Shown: positions 17,364 through 25,900, numbered from the stretch's first letter. The stretch is 64,000 nt of DNA from Paenibacillus tyrphae (GCF_024158745.1 NZ_JAMZAW010000019.1:110752-174751), one strand, 5' to 3'. The notes: a model not told the origin generated them from the letters alone. Numbers and translations are program-made.

Positions 17364-18374
17364 ATGCGCAATCCACTTCATCGTCGCTCTTCCAAAATCA
17401 TCGGCCTGATCGCAGCTCTCGTACTGCTCGCTCTGGCTATGGCGGCCAGCGTCATGTTCGGCCTTAACTATTATTCTTGGGATCGCGTTATCGCGTCCTA
17501 TACGCAGTTTGACGGCTCCAACGAGCATATTATTATCCAGACGGCGCGCGTGCCACGTGCACTTATTGCCGCGGCGGTCGGCGCAAGCCTCGCCGTAGCC
17601 GGCGCGCTGATGCAAGCCATTACCCGCAATCCGCTCGCATCGCCGAGTATTTTCGGCGTCAATGCCGGAGCGGCGTTTGCCATTGTTTTATCCGTCGCCC
17701 TGTTCGACGTCTCGGGCATGACCCGGTATACCTGGATCGCGTTTCTGGGGGCGGCCGTCAGCGCCGGAGGCGTATACTTTCTCGGTTCGATCGGCCGCGA
17801 CGGGCTGACCCCGATCAAGATTACGCTGGCCGGGTCGGCCGTCACCGCCTTCTTCGCGTCGCTGACCCAAGGCATCCTGCTCGGCAGCGGCAAAGCGTTC
17901 GATCAAGTGCTGTTCTGGCTCGTCGGCTCGGTGGCCGGACGGACGATGGAGATGCTTAACGCCGTTCTGCCTTATATGCTCGCGGCCTTAGTAGGAGCCC
18001 TGCTCCTCTCGCCGCAAATCAACGTGCTGGCGATGGGCGAGGACGTCGCCAAAGGGCTCGGCCAACGCACCCTGCTTGTCAAAGCCGCAGCGGCCGTCGT
18101 CATCGTACTGCTTGCCGGCGGCGCCGTATCGGTAGCAGGGCCCGTCGTATTCGTCGGCATCATCGTGCCGCATATCGTCCGCTATCTGGTAGGCATCGAC
18201 CACCGCTGGCTGCTTCCTTACTGCGCCGTGCTTGGAGCGCTGCTGCTGGTTAGCGCCGACATCGGGGCCCGCTTCATCGCCATGCCGAAGGAAGTTCCCG
18301 TCGGCGTCACGACCGCCCTGATCGGCGTCCCCTTCTTTGTGTATATCGCGCGCAAAGGAGGGCAGCTGTCATGA
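17364..18374 (+). CDS. FecCD-family siderophore ABC transporter permease 1
   Basis: The 336-aa integral membrane protein has about nine or ten helices and FecCD motifs: TARVPRALIAAAVGASLAVAG, MQAITRNPLASPSIFGVNAGA (a glycine-rich coupling region) and GIIVPHIVRYLVG near the C-terminus. It imports ferric siderophore as one half of a heterodimeric channel. The start at 17,364 is 14 bases from AGGAAG, a long spacing, so a later start is possible. It overlaps permease 2 by 4 bases (ATGA). Confidence 0.94.
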   Translation: MRNPLHRRSSKIIGLIAALVLLALAMAASVMFGLNYYSWDRVIASYTQFDGSNEHIIIQTARVPRALIAAAVGASLAVAGALMQAITRNPLASPSIFGVNAGAAFAIVLSVALFDVSGMTRYTWIAFLGAAVSAGGVYFLGSIGRDGLTPIKITLAGSAVTAFFASLTQGILLGSGKAFDQVLFWLVGSVAGRTMEMLNAVLPYMLAALVGALLLSPQINVLAMGEDVAKGLGQRTLLVKAAAAVVIVLLAGGAVSVAGPVVFVGIIVPHIVRYLVGIDHRWLLPYCAVLGALLLVSADIGARFIAMPKEVPVGVTTALIGVPFFVYIARKGGQLS

Positions 18375-19423
18375 GCCGTCAATCCAGCCGGTACTTTACC
18401 GTCCGCGGAAAAGCTTTCTCGTATCTTGTCAGCAAAAGAGCGCTGGCCGTCACGTTCCTGCTGCTCTTTATTACGATCGCCGTCATGATTCTCAGCACCG
18501 GCATCGGCAGCGTCTACATCCCGCCGGGCGAAGTCGTCCGTTCGGTCTTCGGCTTCGGAGACGATTCCAGTGAGATGATCGTCCGCTCGCTTCGGCTGCC
18601 GCGCATTCTGATGGCCGTGCTCGTCGGAGCGTCGCTCGCGGTAGCCGGCGCGATTCTGCAAGGCGTCGTACGCAACTCGCTGGCTTCGCCCGACACGGTC
18701 GGCATGACCGGCGGCGGAACGCTCGGAGCCGTCTCGTTCTTTTTCTTTTTCTCGGACAAAATTACGATTCATCTGCTGCCGGTATTCGCCATTGCCGGAG
18801 CCTTCATCGCCACGTTCGTCGTCTATGCGCTTTCGTGGAAAGGAGACGGGGTTACCCCGCTCCGGCTCGTACTGATCGGCATCGGCTTCGCGGCGGCGAT
18901 GAGTTCGATCTCGTATATGATGCTGATTTCCGGTCCCGTCGTTCTGGCGAACCAGTCGCTTACCTTCATGACCGGAAGCATTTACGGCGTATCCTGGGAA
19001 AAGTCCGTCACGCCGCTGCTGCCTTGGTTTATCGTGCTGCTGCCGCTTATTATCGTCTATTCGCGGCATGTCAACATCCAGGAGCTTGGCGAAGAAGTCG
19101 CCCGCAGCGTAGGCAGCGCCGTCCAGCGTCAGCGGTTCCTGCTGCTGCTGCTCAGCGTCGCCTTGGGCGGAGCCTCCGTAGCGTTCGGCGGAGCGATCGG
19201 CTTCATCGGCTTGATGGCGCCGCATATGGCCCGCAAGCTCGTCGGCCCGGCCTTCGGCGCGCTGGTGCCGGTATCGGCGCTCATCGGAGCGATCGTGCTG
19301 CTGCTCTCCGACCTCGCCGGCCGGACGCTATTTGCTCCGCTGGATATTCCTGCCGGCGTTTTCACCGCCTGCATCGGCGCGCCGTTCTTTGTCTATTTGC
19401 TGTACCGCAGCCGCAACCGTTAA
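18371..19423 (+). CDS. FecCD-family siderophore ABC transporter permease 2
   Basis: The 350-aa protein is a paralogue of the preceding permease with the same signatures: RLPRILMAVLVGASLAVAG, LQGVVRNSLASPDTVGMTGGG and GLMAPHMARKLVG. The start is coupled to the end of permease 1, with AGGAGGG upstream. It forms the second channel subunit. The ATPase gene follows after 177 bases that hold a structured RNA candidate. Confidence 0.94.
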   Translation: MSRQSSRYFTVRGKAFSYLVSKRALAVTFLLLFITIAVMILSTGIGSVYIPPGEVVRSVFGFGDDSSEMIVRSLRLPRILMAVLVGASLAVAGAILQGVVRNSLASPDTVGMTGGGTLGAVSFFFFFSDKITIHLLPVFAIAGAFIATFVVYALSWKGDGVTPLRLVLIGIGFAAAMSSISYMMLISGPVVLANQSLTFMTGSIYGVSWEKSVTPLLPWFIVLLPLIIVYSRHVNIQELGEEVARSVGSAVQRQRFLLLLLSVALGGASVAFGGAIGFIGLMAPHMARKLVGPAFGALVPVSALIGAIVLLLSDLAGRTLFAPLDIPAGVFTACIGAPFFVYLLYRSRNR

Positions 19424-19483
19424 TTACGTTACAACCTGTCGATATCGATGTGAAGCCTTGACACGGACACCATGTAAAACAGA

Positions 19484-19579
19484 GAAGCCCGGCCTACGCC
19501 AAGCGGAGCGGCGTAATCGACCGAACGCAAACGGTCACCAACGTTCCGTCTGCGCCATGTCTGCTTATCGCCGGGCTTC
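19484..19579 (+). ncRNA. Candidate multi-stem leader RNA before the siderophore ATPase
   Basis: A 10-bp closing stem (GAAGCCCGGC with GCCGGGCTTC) encloses two hairpins: TACGCC/GGCGTA and GACCG/CGGTC, each with a purine-rich loop. The 3' arm ends 21 bases before the ATPase start codon. There is no T-run, so it is not an intrinsic terminator in plus sense. It matches no riboswitch class that I recognise; it may set ATPase translation relative to the permeases or stabilise mRNA. Confidence 0.4.
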
Positions 19580-19600
19580 AAGACCGAAGGAGAAGATCTT

Positions 19601-20425
19601 ATGACTGCCATCCAATCGAACGACTTGTGCCTCTGTTACGGGGATACGTGCATTTTTCAAGAGCTGAACATCAAAATTCCGAAAGGAAAAATAACGGTGT
19701 TTATCGGCGGCAACGGCTGCGGCAAATCGACCCTGCTCCGCTCTCTTGCCCGGCTGCTCAAGCCGCAAAGCGGACAAGTGGTGCTCGACGGCAGCAACAT
19801 CGCGACGATGTCCACCAAGGAAGTCGCCAGACGCATGGCGATTCTTCCGCAAGGCCCGGCGGCTCCGGAAGGCTTGACGGTGCTGCAGCTTGTCAAGCAA
19901 GGCCGCTACCCGTATCAAAGCTGGCTCCAGCAGTGGTCCAAGGAAGACGAAACCATGGTGCAGCGCGCGCTTGAGCTGACGCACATGAAGCCGCTCGCCG
20001 AGCGTACGGTCGATTCCTTGTCCGGCGGCCAACGGCAGCGAGCCTGGATCGCTATGACGCTGGCTCAAGGCACGCCGACGATACTGCTCGACGAACCGAC
20101 GACGTACCTCGACCTGGCGCACCAAATTGAAGTGCTCGATCTGCTGTACGAGCTGAACGAAAGCGAGCAGCGCACCATCGTCATGGTACTTCATGACATT
20201 AACCTTGCCTGCCGCTATGCGCATAACATCGTAGCCATCAAAGACCGTAGAGTCTGGGCCGAAGGGCGGCCACAGGATATCGTTAACGAAGACTTGATCC
20301 GCAGCGTGTTCGATCTGGAATCGCGAATCGTCGAGGACCCGCTGTTCGGCACGCCGATGGTCGTTCCTTTCGGCAAAGGCAAACAGCCTCTGGCAGCTCC
20401 CAAGCTCGCGGTTGCCGGGAAATAA
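19601..20425 (+). CDS. Siderophore ABC transporter ATP-binding protein (FepC/FhuC-like)
   Basis: The 274-aa ATPase has Walker A GGNGCGKST (36-44), the ABC signature LSGGQRQR, Walker B ILLDEPT, a D-loop TYLDLAH and H-loop VLHDIN. These are all intact and typical of the FhuC/FepC branch. It powers the two upstream permeases. The ATG at 19,601 follows GAAGGAG. It is the last gene of the uptake operon; a terminator follows at 20,440. A gap of 177 bases from the permeases is longer than usual for such operons. Confidence 0.95.
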   Translation: MTAIQSNDLCLCYGDTCIFQELNIKIPKGKITVFIGGNGCGKSTLLRSLARLLKPQSGQVVLDGSNIATMSTKEVARRMAILPQGPAAPEGLTVLQLVKQGRYPYQSWLQQWSKEDETMVQRALELTHMKPLAERTVDSLSGGQRQRAWIAMTLAQGTPTILLDEPTTYLDLAHQIEVLDLLYELNESEQRTIVMVLHDINLACRYAHNIVAIKDRRVWAEGRPQDIVNEDLIRSVFDLESRIVEDPLFGTPMVVPFGKGKQPLAAPKLAVAGK

Positions 20426-20439
20426 TACGGAAGCCAAAT

Positions 20440-20480
20440 AAAGCGCCTCTCCTGCAATGGAGTCAGGCGCTTTATTTTTT
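20440..20480 (+). terminator. Terminator of the siderophore uptake operon
   Basis: AAAGCGCCT pairs with AGGCGCTTT, with extra CTCC/GGAG pairs in the stem, and a T-run follows. Confidence 0.88.
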
Positions 20481-20526
20481 CGCGGTTAGGGAACACTAAT
20501 TCGAAAATGGACAGGGAGGAATAGCC

Positions 20527-20658
20527 TTGCGTGCTTTTTCCCATTACGTGCACAACTATTGGCTGTCGGGTATTTTGGTGGTCGGAGCAATATGTGCGGT
20601 TTTTTATGTTTACCGAAATTGGGACAAAATCATGATTAAAGGAAGCGGTCGCAAATAG
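20527..20658 (+). CDS. 43-residue single-span membrane protein
   Basis: This short frame starts with TTG 6 bases after GGGAGGA and ends at TAG 20,658. The peptide has a basic/polar N-terminus, a hydrophobic helix of about 18 residues (WLSGILVVGAICAVFYVY) and a Lys/Arg C-terminus, so it should span the membrane once with a positive inside end. It lies alone between the siderophore operon terminator and the purD terminator on the opposite strand. No homologue is recognised. The ribosome site and membrane topology support it as a real small gene. Confidence 0.6.
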   Translation: MRAFSHYVHNYWLSGILVVGAICAVFYVYRNWDKIMIKGSGRK

Positions 20659-20683
20659 GCCAGGCTTCGCCGCACACAAAAAA

Positions 20684-20715
20684 CCGGGGCAAAGGAATCG
20701 TTTCCTTTACCCCGG
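20684..20715 (-). terminator. Terminator of the purine operon
   Basis: On the minus strand CCGGGG-T-AAAGGAAA pairs with TTCCTTT-G-CCCCGG, followed by TTTTTTG. It lies directly after purD. Confidence 0.92.
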
Positions 20716-20722
20716 CTTGTAT

Positions 20723-21982
20723 TTACACGAGCGCTTTCTTCGCAATGTCCGTACGATTGTGCTTGCCTTGGAAACGGATGCGGTCGGCATCCGCATACGC
20801 TTTGGCGCGGGCCTCGGCAATATCGCGGCCAAGCGCAGTTACGCCGAGCACGCGGCCGCCGTTGGTCACGACTCCGCTGTCCTTGACGACTGTACCCGCA
20901 TGGAATACGATCGAATCCTGCACGTCCTCCAAGCCTTCGATCGGAAGCCCCTTCGGATACGAGGCCGGATAGCCTTCGGACGCCAAAATGACGCAAACGG
21001 CCGCGTCCTCGCTCCACTCAATCTCCATCTGATCCAGCCTTCCGTTGACTGCAGCAAGGAAAATGTCCAGCAAATCCGTTTTCAACCGAGGCAGCACGAC
21101 CTGCGTCTCGGGATCGCCGAAGCGGGCGTTGAACTCGATCGTCTTCGGTCCGTTCGGTGTCAGCATCAGGCCGGCAAACAGGACGCCGCGGAACGGCCGC
21201 CCTTCGGCGACCATCGCTTTGGCTGTCGGCTTAATGATCGTCTCGATCGACTCGTCGATCACGGCTTGCGGGATGTGCGGCAGCGGGCTGTAGGTGCCCA
21301 TACCGCCGGTGTTCGGCCCCTTGTCGTTATCGTAGACGGCCTTATGGTCCTGTGCAGGCACCATCGGGCATACCGTTTCGCCGTCGACGAAGGAGAGAAT
21401 CGACATTTCCTGGCCGGTGAGGAACTCCTCGATCACGACCTGATTGCCGGATTCGCCGAACACTTTGGCGACCATGATGTCGTGCAGCGCTTTTTCCGCT
21501 TCATCCAGCGTCTGCGCCACGACGACCCCTTTGCCTGCCGCGAGGCCGTCCGCTTTAATCACGATAGGCGCTTGCTGCTGGCGCAAATAAGCGACCGCGT
21601 CCTCATACTGCTCGAACGATTCGTAAGCGGCCGTCGGGATGTTATATTTTCTCAGCAGCTGCTTGGTGAATACTTTACTGCCTTCGATAATCGCCGCATT
21701 TTGGCGGGGTCCGAACACGGTCAGCCCCTTCGCTTCCAAGTGATCGACGATGCCTTCTGACAGCGGATCGTCCGGACCGATGACGACCAGATCGATCGTA
21801 TGGTCGATGGCAAACTGCGCAATCTCCTCGAATTGGTTCACTTGAATCGGGACGCATTCGGCTACCGACGCGATGCCTCCGTTCCCCGGCGCACAGTACA
21901 GCTCCGTGACTTTGGGGCTTTTCTTCAGCGCCCAGCATATTGCATGCTCGCGGCCGCCGCCGCCTACAACCAGTATCCGCAC
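20723..21982 (-). CDS. purD: Phosphoribosylamine-glycine ligase
   Basis: The 419-aa ATP-grasp enzyme joins glycine to phosphoribosylamine to make GAR, step 2 of IMP synthesis. It shows the N-terminal MRILVVGGGGREHAI and the family signature RFGDPETQ with the ATP-grasp segments IVIKADGLAAGKGV and EEFLTGQEMS. Length is normal. It is the last gene of the pur operon, 13 bases after the IMP cyclohydrolase, and is followed by a strong terminator. Confidence 0.97.
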   Translation of the reverse strand: MRILVVGGGGREHAICWALKKSPKVTELYCAPGNGGIASVAECVPIQVNQFEEIAQFAIDHTIDLVVIGPDDPLSEGIVDHLEAKGLTVFGPRQNAAIIEGSKVFTKQLLRKYNIPTAAYESFEQYEDAVAYLRQQQAPIVIKADGLAAGKGVVVAQTLDEAEKALHDIMVAKVFGESGNQVVIEEFLTGQEMSILSFVDGETVCPMVPAQDHKAVYDNDKGPNTGGMGTYSPLPHIPQAVIDESIETIIKPTAKAMVAEGRPFRGVLFAGLMLTPNGPKTIEFNARFGDPETQVVLPRLKTDLLDIFLAAVNGRLDQMEIEWSEDAAVCVILASEGYPASYPKGLPIEGLEDVQDSIVFHAGTVVKDSGVVTNGGRVLGVTALGRDIAEARAKAYADADRIRFQGKHNRTDIAKKALV

Positions 21983-21995
21983 GTTCAGGCTCCTC

Positions 21996-22730
21996 CTATT
22001 CTTTATTGACGATCAGCAGCTCGGTTTCTCCGCTTCCGATCCGTACTGTTTTGACGAGCAGCGAGATGCGGTTCTCGTCGTTCAGCGCCTGCCAGTAGGC
22101 ATCCGCGATCTGCCGGACGTCGTCGCTGGCAATCGGTACAAGCGCCGGTTCACCCTGAAACGAAGGCAGCGGGTTCCCGTCGCCTGCATACGTATGAATG
22201 CAGTGACCGTAGCCCGGCAGCGCCTTCTCGTACGTATACGTATGACGAAGAGTCTGATCCTCCGTATTGCCGCTCGATTTTAGGATCGACAGCTTATAGG
22301 CAAATTGCGCATCATTCACATCGATCAAACCGCTGATTCGCGGCGTAAAATTGGGCGCATCCGGCTCGTACGTCCGGGTGGCCAGCGCGGCTTCGAACGA
22401 GCTGCCGGAAAGCAGAGCCTCGTGAATCGTATCGGTCTGGTCGCCGTTCGTGACGATATGCGCGCCGTTCGCGTGCTTCACCGGGTAGTAGATGATGAGC
22501 GATGGATCGGTGAGCTTCGCCGGGTCCTTCGCTTCGGTGCGGACAAATCCGTTGTCCTCCTGGATAAATACGCGGTTGCGGCTGTTCTCGCTGCGCCCCA
22601 TGATCCAGTACACCTGCACAAGTCGGGTGCCGTCCGGCGTCTGGCCGATCACGATGCCGCGGCCCGGGTACACATTTTGCCGCAAACTTTGAAAATATTG
22701 CTCCGCTTGCGCGGCTCTGTTCGTCGACAC
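21996..22730 (-). CDS. IMP cyclohydrolase, PurO family
   Basis: The 244-aa protein has the signature of the PurO-type IMP cyclohydrolase family: VYPGRGIVIGQTPDGTRL, IMGRSENSRNRVF and YPVKHANGAHIVTNGDQTD (broken here as separate motifs). PurO catalyses FAICAR ring closure to IMP, the last step of the pathway; it is unrelated to the cyclohydrolase domain of PurH. The GTG start at 22,730 is used because GAGGAGG lies 9 bases upstream. It sits between the AICAR-formyltransferase gene and purD, exactly where that missing activity is needed. It was first known from archaea; a bacterial branch is usually paired with formyltransferase-only PurH. Confidence 0.85.
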   Translation of the reverse strand: MSTNRAAQAEQYFQSLRQNVYPGRGIVIGQTPDGTRLVQVYWIMGRSENSRNRVFIQEDNGFVRTEAKDPAKLTDPSLIIYYPVKHANGAHIVTNGDQTDTIHEALLSGSSFEAALATRTYEPDAPNFTPRISGLIDVNDAQFAYKLSILKSSGNTEDQTLRHTYTYEKALPGYGHCIHTYAGDGNPLPSFQGEPALVPIASDDVRQIADAYWQALNDENRISLLVKTVRIGSGETELLIVNKE

Positions 22731-22810
22731 TTGATTATTCCTCCTCAGAACATTGCGTGGCAATGTTCACTTCGTAAGCATAGGCTTAGGCAGTACGTAG
22801 TAATGCCTGC

Positions 22811-23014
22811 AGAGTGTTGAGAAACCCTTGGAGTAAAAAATCTCAGACAAAATAGAGGTGGGGTATATTCCGTAAGAGTTTACGTCCGCCTTTGAAACCC
22901 GCGAAAATACCGCTAATTCTAATCAAGTTCGCGGGTTTCAAGAGCGGCTGGAGGGATATACCCCACCGGCGTATGTTGAGAATTTTATACGCGTAGCGGG
23001 TTTCTCAACAAGCT
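22811..23014. repeat. 204-nt palindromic repeat, copy 2 (inside the pur operon)
   Basis: It has the same GTTGAGAAAC...GTTTCTCAAC ends and internal arms as copy 1 at 6,636. In the central stem the pairs GTG:CAC of copy 1 are GCG:CGC here, and a G-U pair is now A-U, keeping the fold. The outer flanks (GTAATG-CCTG and CAGGACATTAC) are also inverted, extending the arms to about 45 bases. It lies between the AICAR-formyltransferase gene and the IMP cyclohydrolase gene, in the transcribed operon. Confidence 0.85.
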
Positions 23015-23046
23015 CAGGACATTACGGAGCAATGCCATTTCGTTTC

Positions 23047-24234
23047 TTAATGGTGGAACAAACGGACTCCCGAATAAGCCATCACCATGCCGTAATCGTT
23101 GGCCGCTTTCACGACTTCTTCGTCGCGCATCGAGCTGCCAGCCTGCACGACGTACTTAACGCCGGTGCGGCTGGCGCGGTCCAAATTGTCACGGAACGGC
23201 AGGAAGGCGTCGGAACCGTAGGAAACGCCCTGCAGCTTATTCAGCCATTCGCGCTTCTCTTCGCGCGTCAGACGCGCCGGTACTTGCTCGAAGCAAGCTT
23301 CCCAGGCCGCCTGCTCCACCGGCGTCAGCTCTTCTTCAAGCCACAGATCGATGGCGTTGTTTTGCTCCGCGCGGGAGAGCCCTTGACGGAAGGGCATATT
23401 CAGCGCCGTCGGGTGCTGGCGAAGGAACCAGCGGTCCGCTTTGTCTCCGGCCAGACGGGTACAATGAATGCGCGATTGCTGGCCGGCGCCGATCCCGATG
23501 GTTTGACCGTCTAACGTGTAGCAGATTGAGTTGGATTGCGTATATTTCAGTGTCACGAGTGCAATAAGAAGATCGCGCTTCGCGTTCTCCGGAAGCTCTT
23601 TGTTGTCCGTAACGATGCGTTCCAGCGCCGTTTCGTCGATGACGGCGTCATTGCGCTCCTGCTGCAGCGTCATGCCGAACAGCGTACGGGTTTCGACCGG
23701 ATTCGGAACGTAATCCGGATCGATTTGGAGAATCAGGTAGCCGCCGTTTTTCTTGGCGCGGAGAATCTCCAGCGCTTCGTCGGTATATCCCGGGGCCACG
23801 ACCAAGTCGGATACTTCCCGCTTCAACAGCTGTGCCGTCGAGGCGTCCACAATATCGCTGAGCGCGGCAGCATCGCCGAACGAGGACATGCGGTCGGCAC
23901 CGCGGGCCCGCGCATAAGCGGTCGCCAGCGGCGACAGCTCCAAGCCTTCCACAAAGTAAGCTTTCTTCAGCTCGGGCGTTAGCGGCGCAGCTACGGCTGC
24001 TCCGGCCGGGCTTACATGCTTGAACGAAGCAGCGGCAGGCAGCCCCGTTGCGCGGCGCAGCTCCCGTGCGAGCTGAAAGCCGTTAAAAGCATCCAGCAGA
24101 TTGATGAAGCCGGGGTCGCCGTTCACTACTTTGATTGGCAGCGTCCCTTCCCCGATCAGCTTCGCTTGCTTTTGATGCGGGTTCATTCCGTAACGGAGCT
24201 CCAATACTTGCGTTTGATTCGTCGTTTGGCTCAT
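23047..24234 (-). CDS. AICAR formyltransferase, single-domain (lacks the IMP cyclohydrolase domain of PurH)
   Basis: The 395-aa protein begins almost directly with the formyltransferase domain (LELRYGMNPHQKQAKL at residues 11-26) and keeps the catalytic Lys-His pair in FKHVSPAGAA (K72, H73), IGIGAGQQSRIHCTRLAG and the C-terminal GVRLFHH. Ordinary PurH is about 510 aa because a ~200-residue cyclohydrolase domain precedes this. It is not a truncation artefact: the ATG at 24,234 overlaps the purN stop by 4 bases and leaves no room for a missing domain. It makes FAICAR from AICAR and 10-formyl-THF; the separate PurO-type enzyme downstream completes the pathway. Confidence 0.93.
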   Translation of the reverse strand: MSQTTNQTQVLELRYGMNPHQKQAKLIGEGTLPIKVVNGDPGFINLLDAFNGFQLARELRRATGLPAAASFKHVSPAGAAVAAPLTPELKKAYFVEGLELSPLATAYARARGADRMSSFGDAAALSDIVDASTAQLLKREVSDLVVAPGYTDEALEILRAKKNGGYLILQIDPDYVPNPVETRTLFGMTLQQERNDAVIDETALERIVTDNKELPENAKRDLLIALVTLKYTQSNSICYTLDGQTIGIGAGQQSRIHCTRLAGDKADRWFLRQHPTALNMPFRQGLSRAEQNNAIDLWLEEELTPVEQAAWEACFEQVPARLTREEKREWLNKLQGVSYGSDAFLPFRDNLDRASRTGVKYVVQAGSSMRDEEVVKAANDYGMVMAYSGVRLFHH

Positions 24235-24863
24235 GGTGCGTTCCCGTCCTCCTTAGGTTTGTTGGCGGCATCCTCCAAGCGGATGCTTCCCGTTGCAATC
24301 GCCTGTATCACTTCCGGGTACAATCGGTGTTCGATGCGATGGATCCGCTTGGCGACGGAAGCCTCCGTATCGCCAGGTTCAATGTCTAGGGCGCGCTGCG
24401 CCAAGATCGGCCCGCTATCCAGTCCCCCGTCCACAAGATGAACGGTCACGCCGGTCACCTTGACCCCGTGCCGCAGCGCCTGCCCTACGGCATCGAGCCC
24501 CGGGAACGACGGCAGCAGCGAAGGGTGTATATTCAGCATGCGCCCCCAATACGCGTCCACCAGCACATTCGTAACAATGCGCATATAGCCTGCAAGAACG
24601 ACAAGCTCGACTTGCTTTTGCCGTAACATCGTCAAAATTTCCCGCTCATACGTTTCGCGCGAATCGTAGTCCTTCGGACGAAACGTATGAACAGGCACGC
24701 CGGCCTGCTTGGCCCGTTCGACTACCCCCGCATTCGGACGGTCACAGACCAAAAGCTCGATGCGCGCATCGAGCCGGCCTGCTATTGCCGCATCCGCAAT
24801 CGCCTGGAAGTTGCTTCCGCTGCCCGAGGCGAATACGGCAATACGCAACGGTTCGGTTCTCAT
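24231..24863 (-). CDS. purN: Phosphoribosylglycinamide formyltransferase
   Basis: The 210-aa folate-dependent enzyme converts GAR to FGAR. It has the N-terminal VFASGSGSNFQAI substrate loop, MLNIHPSLLPSFPG (catalytic Asn and His) and VHLVDGGLDSGPIL (catalytic Asp). All three catalytic residues are present. It overlaps purM upstream and the AICAR-formyltransferase gene downstream by 4 bases each, so the three are translationally coupled. Confidence 0.97.
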   Translation of the reverse strand: MRTEPLRIAVFASGSGSNFQAIADAAIAGRLDARIELLVCDRPNAGVVERAKQAGVPVHTFRPKDYDSRETYEREILTMLRQKQVELVVLAGYMRIVTNVLVDAYWGRMLNIHPSLLPSFPGLDAVGQALRHGVKVTGVTVHLVDGGLDSGPILAQRALDIEPGDTEASVAKRIHRIEHRLYPEVIQAIATGSIRLEDAANKPKEDGNAP

Positions 24864-25900
24864 ACGACCGCCCCGGTAAACGTAACTTTACGCTCCCCTG
24901 CCGTTACGCGGCCGAGCGTGTAGGCTTTCTCGCCATGCTGCGCGAACAGCTCGGCAGCCCGTGCGGCCTGGTCCTCCGCCACGATGACGACCATGCCGAT
25001 CCCCATATTGAACGTGCGGAACATATCGTTGTTGCTGATGCCGCCTTCCCGCTGCATCAACTGGAAAATCGGCAAAATCGGCCAAGAGCCGTAATCGATC
25101 TCGACATTGACGCCTTCCGGCAGTACGCGCGGAATGTTTTCCAGGAATCCGCCACCCGTAATATGCGCCATTCCTTTGATCGGCAGCTCTTCGAGCACCG
25201 TCAGTACCGGTTTGACGTAAAGCTTCGTCGGCACGAGCAGCGTGTCGCCCAGACGGCCGCCCAGTTCGTCGATCGTATCGTGCAGAGTGTAGCCCTTGTC
25301 TTCCAGCAGCAGCTTGCGCACGAGCGAGAAGCCGTTGCTGTGAACGCCGCTTGAAGCGAGACCCAGGACGACGTCGCCCGGACGGATCGTGGAACCGTCG
25401 ATGATCTTCTTCTTGTCGACGATGCCGACCGTAAAGCCCGCGATATCGTATTCGCCTTCGCCGTACATGCCCGGCATTTCCGCCGTTTCGCCGCCGATTA
25501 GCGCGCAGCCCGACTGCACGCAGCCGTCGCTGATGCCTTTGACGATCGCTTCGATTTTTTCCGGAATAACCTTGTCGCAGGCAAGATAGTCGAGGAAAAA
25601 GAGCGGCTCCGCGCCCTGCACGACAATATCGTTCACGCACATCGCCACGGCATCGATGCCGATGGTGTCGTGCTTGTCCATCGCAAAAGCGATTTTCAGC
25701 TTCGTGCCGACACCGTCCGTACCGGAAACGAGCACCGGTTCTTCGTACTTGTCCTTGTTCAGGCCGAACAGCGCGCCGAAGCCGCCGAGGTCTGTCAGCA
25801 CTTCCGGACGGAAGGTCGTCTTGACGTGCTTCTTCATGCGCTCTACCGCTTCGTTGCCGGCCGCGATATCGACACCGGCTTGTTTATATGCATCGGACAC
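24860..25900 (-). CDS. purM: Phosphoribosylformylglycinamidine cyclo-ligase (AIR synthetase)
   Basis: The 346-aa ATP-dependent enzyme makes AIR from FGAM. It shows VSGTDGVGTKLKIAF, FFLDYLACDK and GGETAEMPGMY, the family landmarks. GTG 25,900 (VSDAYKQAGVD) is chosen: AAGGAGG lies 10 bases upstream and the N-terminus then aligns with Bacillus PurM, also 346 aa. The extended reading to 26,014 runs into a large palindrome and is rejected. A terminator and palindrome separate it from purF. Confidence 0.96.
   Translation of the reverse strand: MSDAYKQAGVDIAAGNEAVERMKKHVKTTFRPEVLTDLGGFGALFGLNKDKYEEPVLVSGTDGVGTKLKIAFAMDKHDTIGIDAVAMCVNDIVVQGAEPLFFLDYLACDKVIPEKIEAIVKGISDGCVQSGCALIGGETAEMPGMYGEGEYDIAGFTVGIVDKKKIIDGSTIRPGDVVLGLASSGVHSNGFSLVRKLLLEDKGYTLHDTIDELGGRLGDTLLVPTKLYVKPVLTVLEELPIKGMAHITGGGFLENIPRVLPEGVNVEIDYGSWPILPIFQLMQREGGISNNDMFRTFNMGIGMVVIVAEDQAARAAELFAQHGEKAYTLGRVTAGERKVTFTGAVV

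Noticed and set aside
18218..19225. Long minus-strand frame opposite permease 2
   Set aside because: It is Asp/Arg/Gln-rich and antisense to a well-defined FecCD permease; no start site.
23047..24860. Frameshifted full-length purH
   Set aside because: The formyltransferase start overlaps purN by 4 bases, leaving no room for the missing domain, and a separate cyclohydrolase gene supplies the activity.
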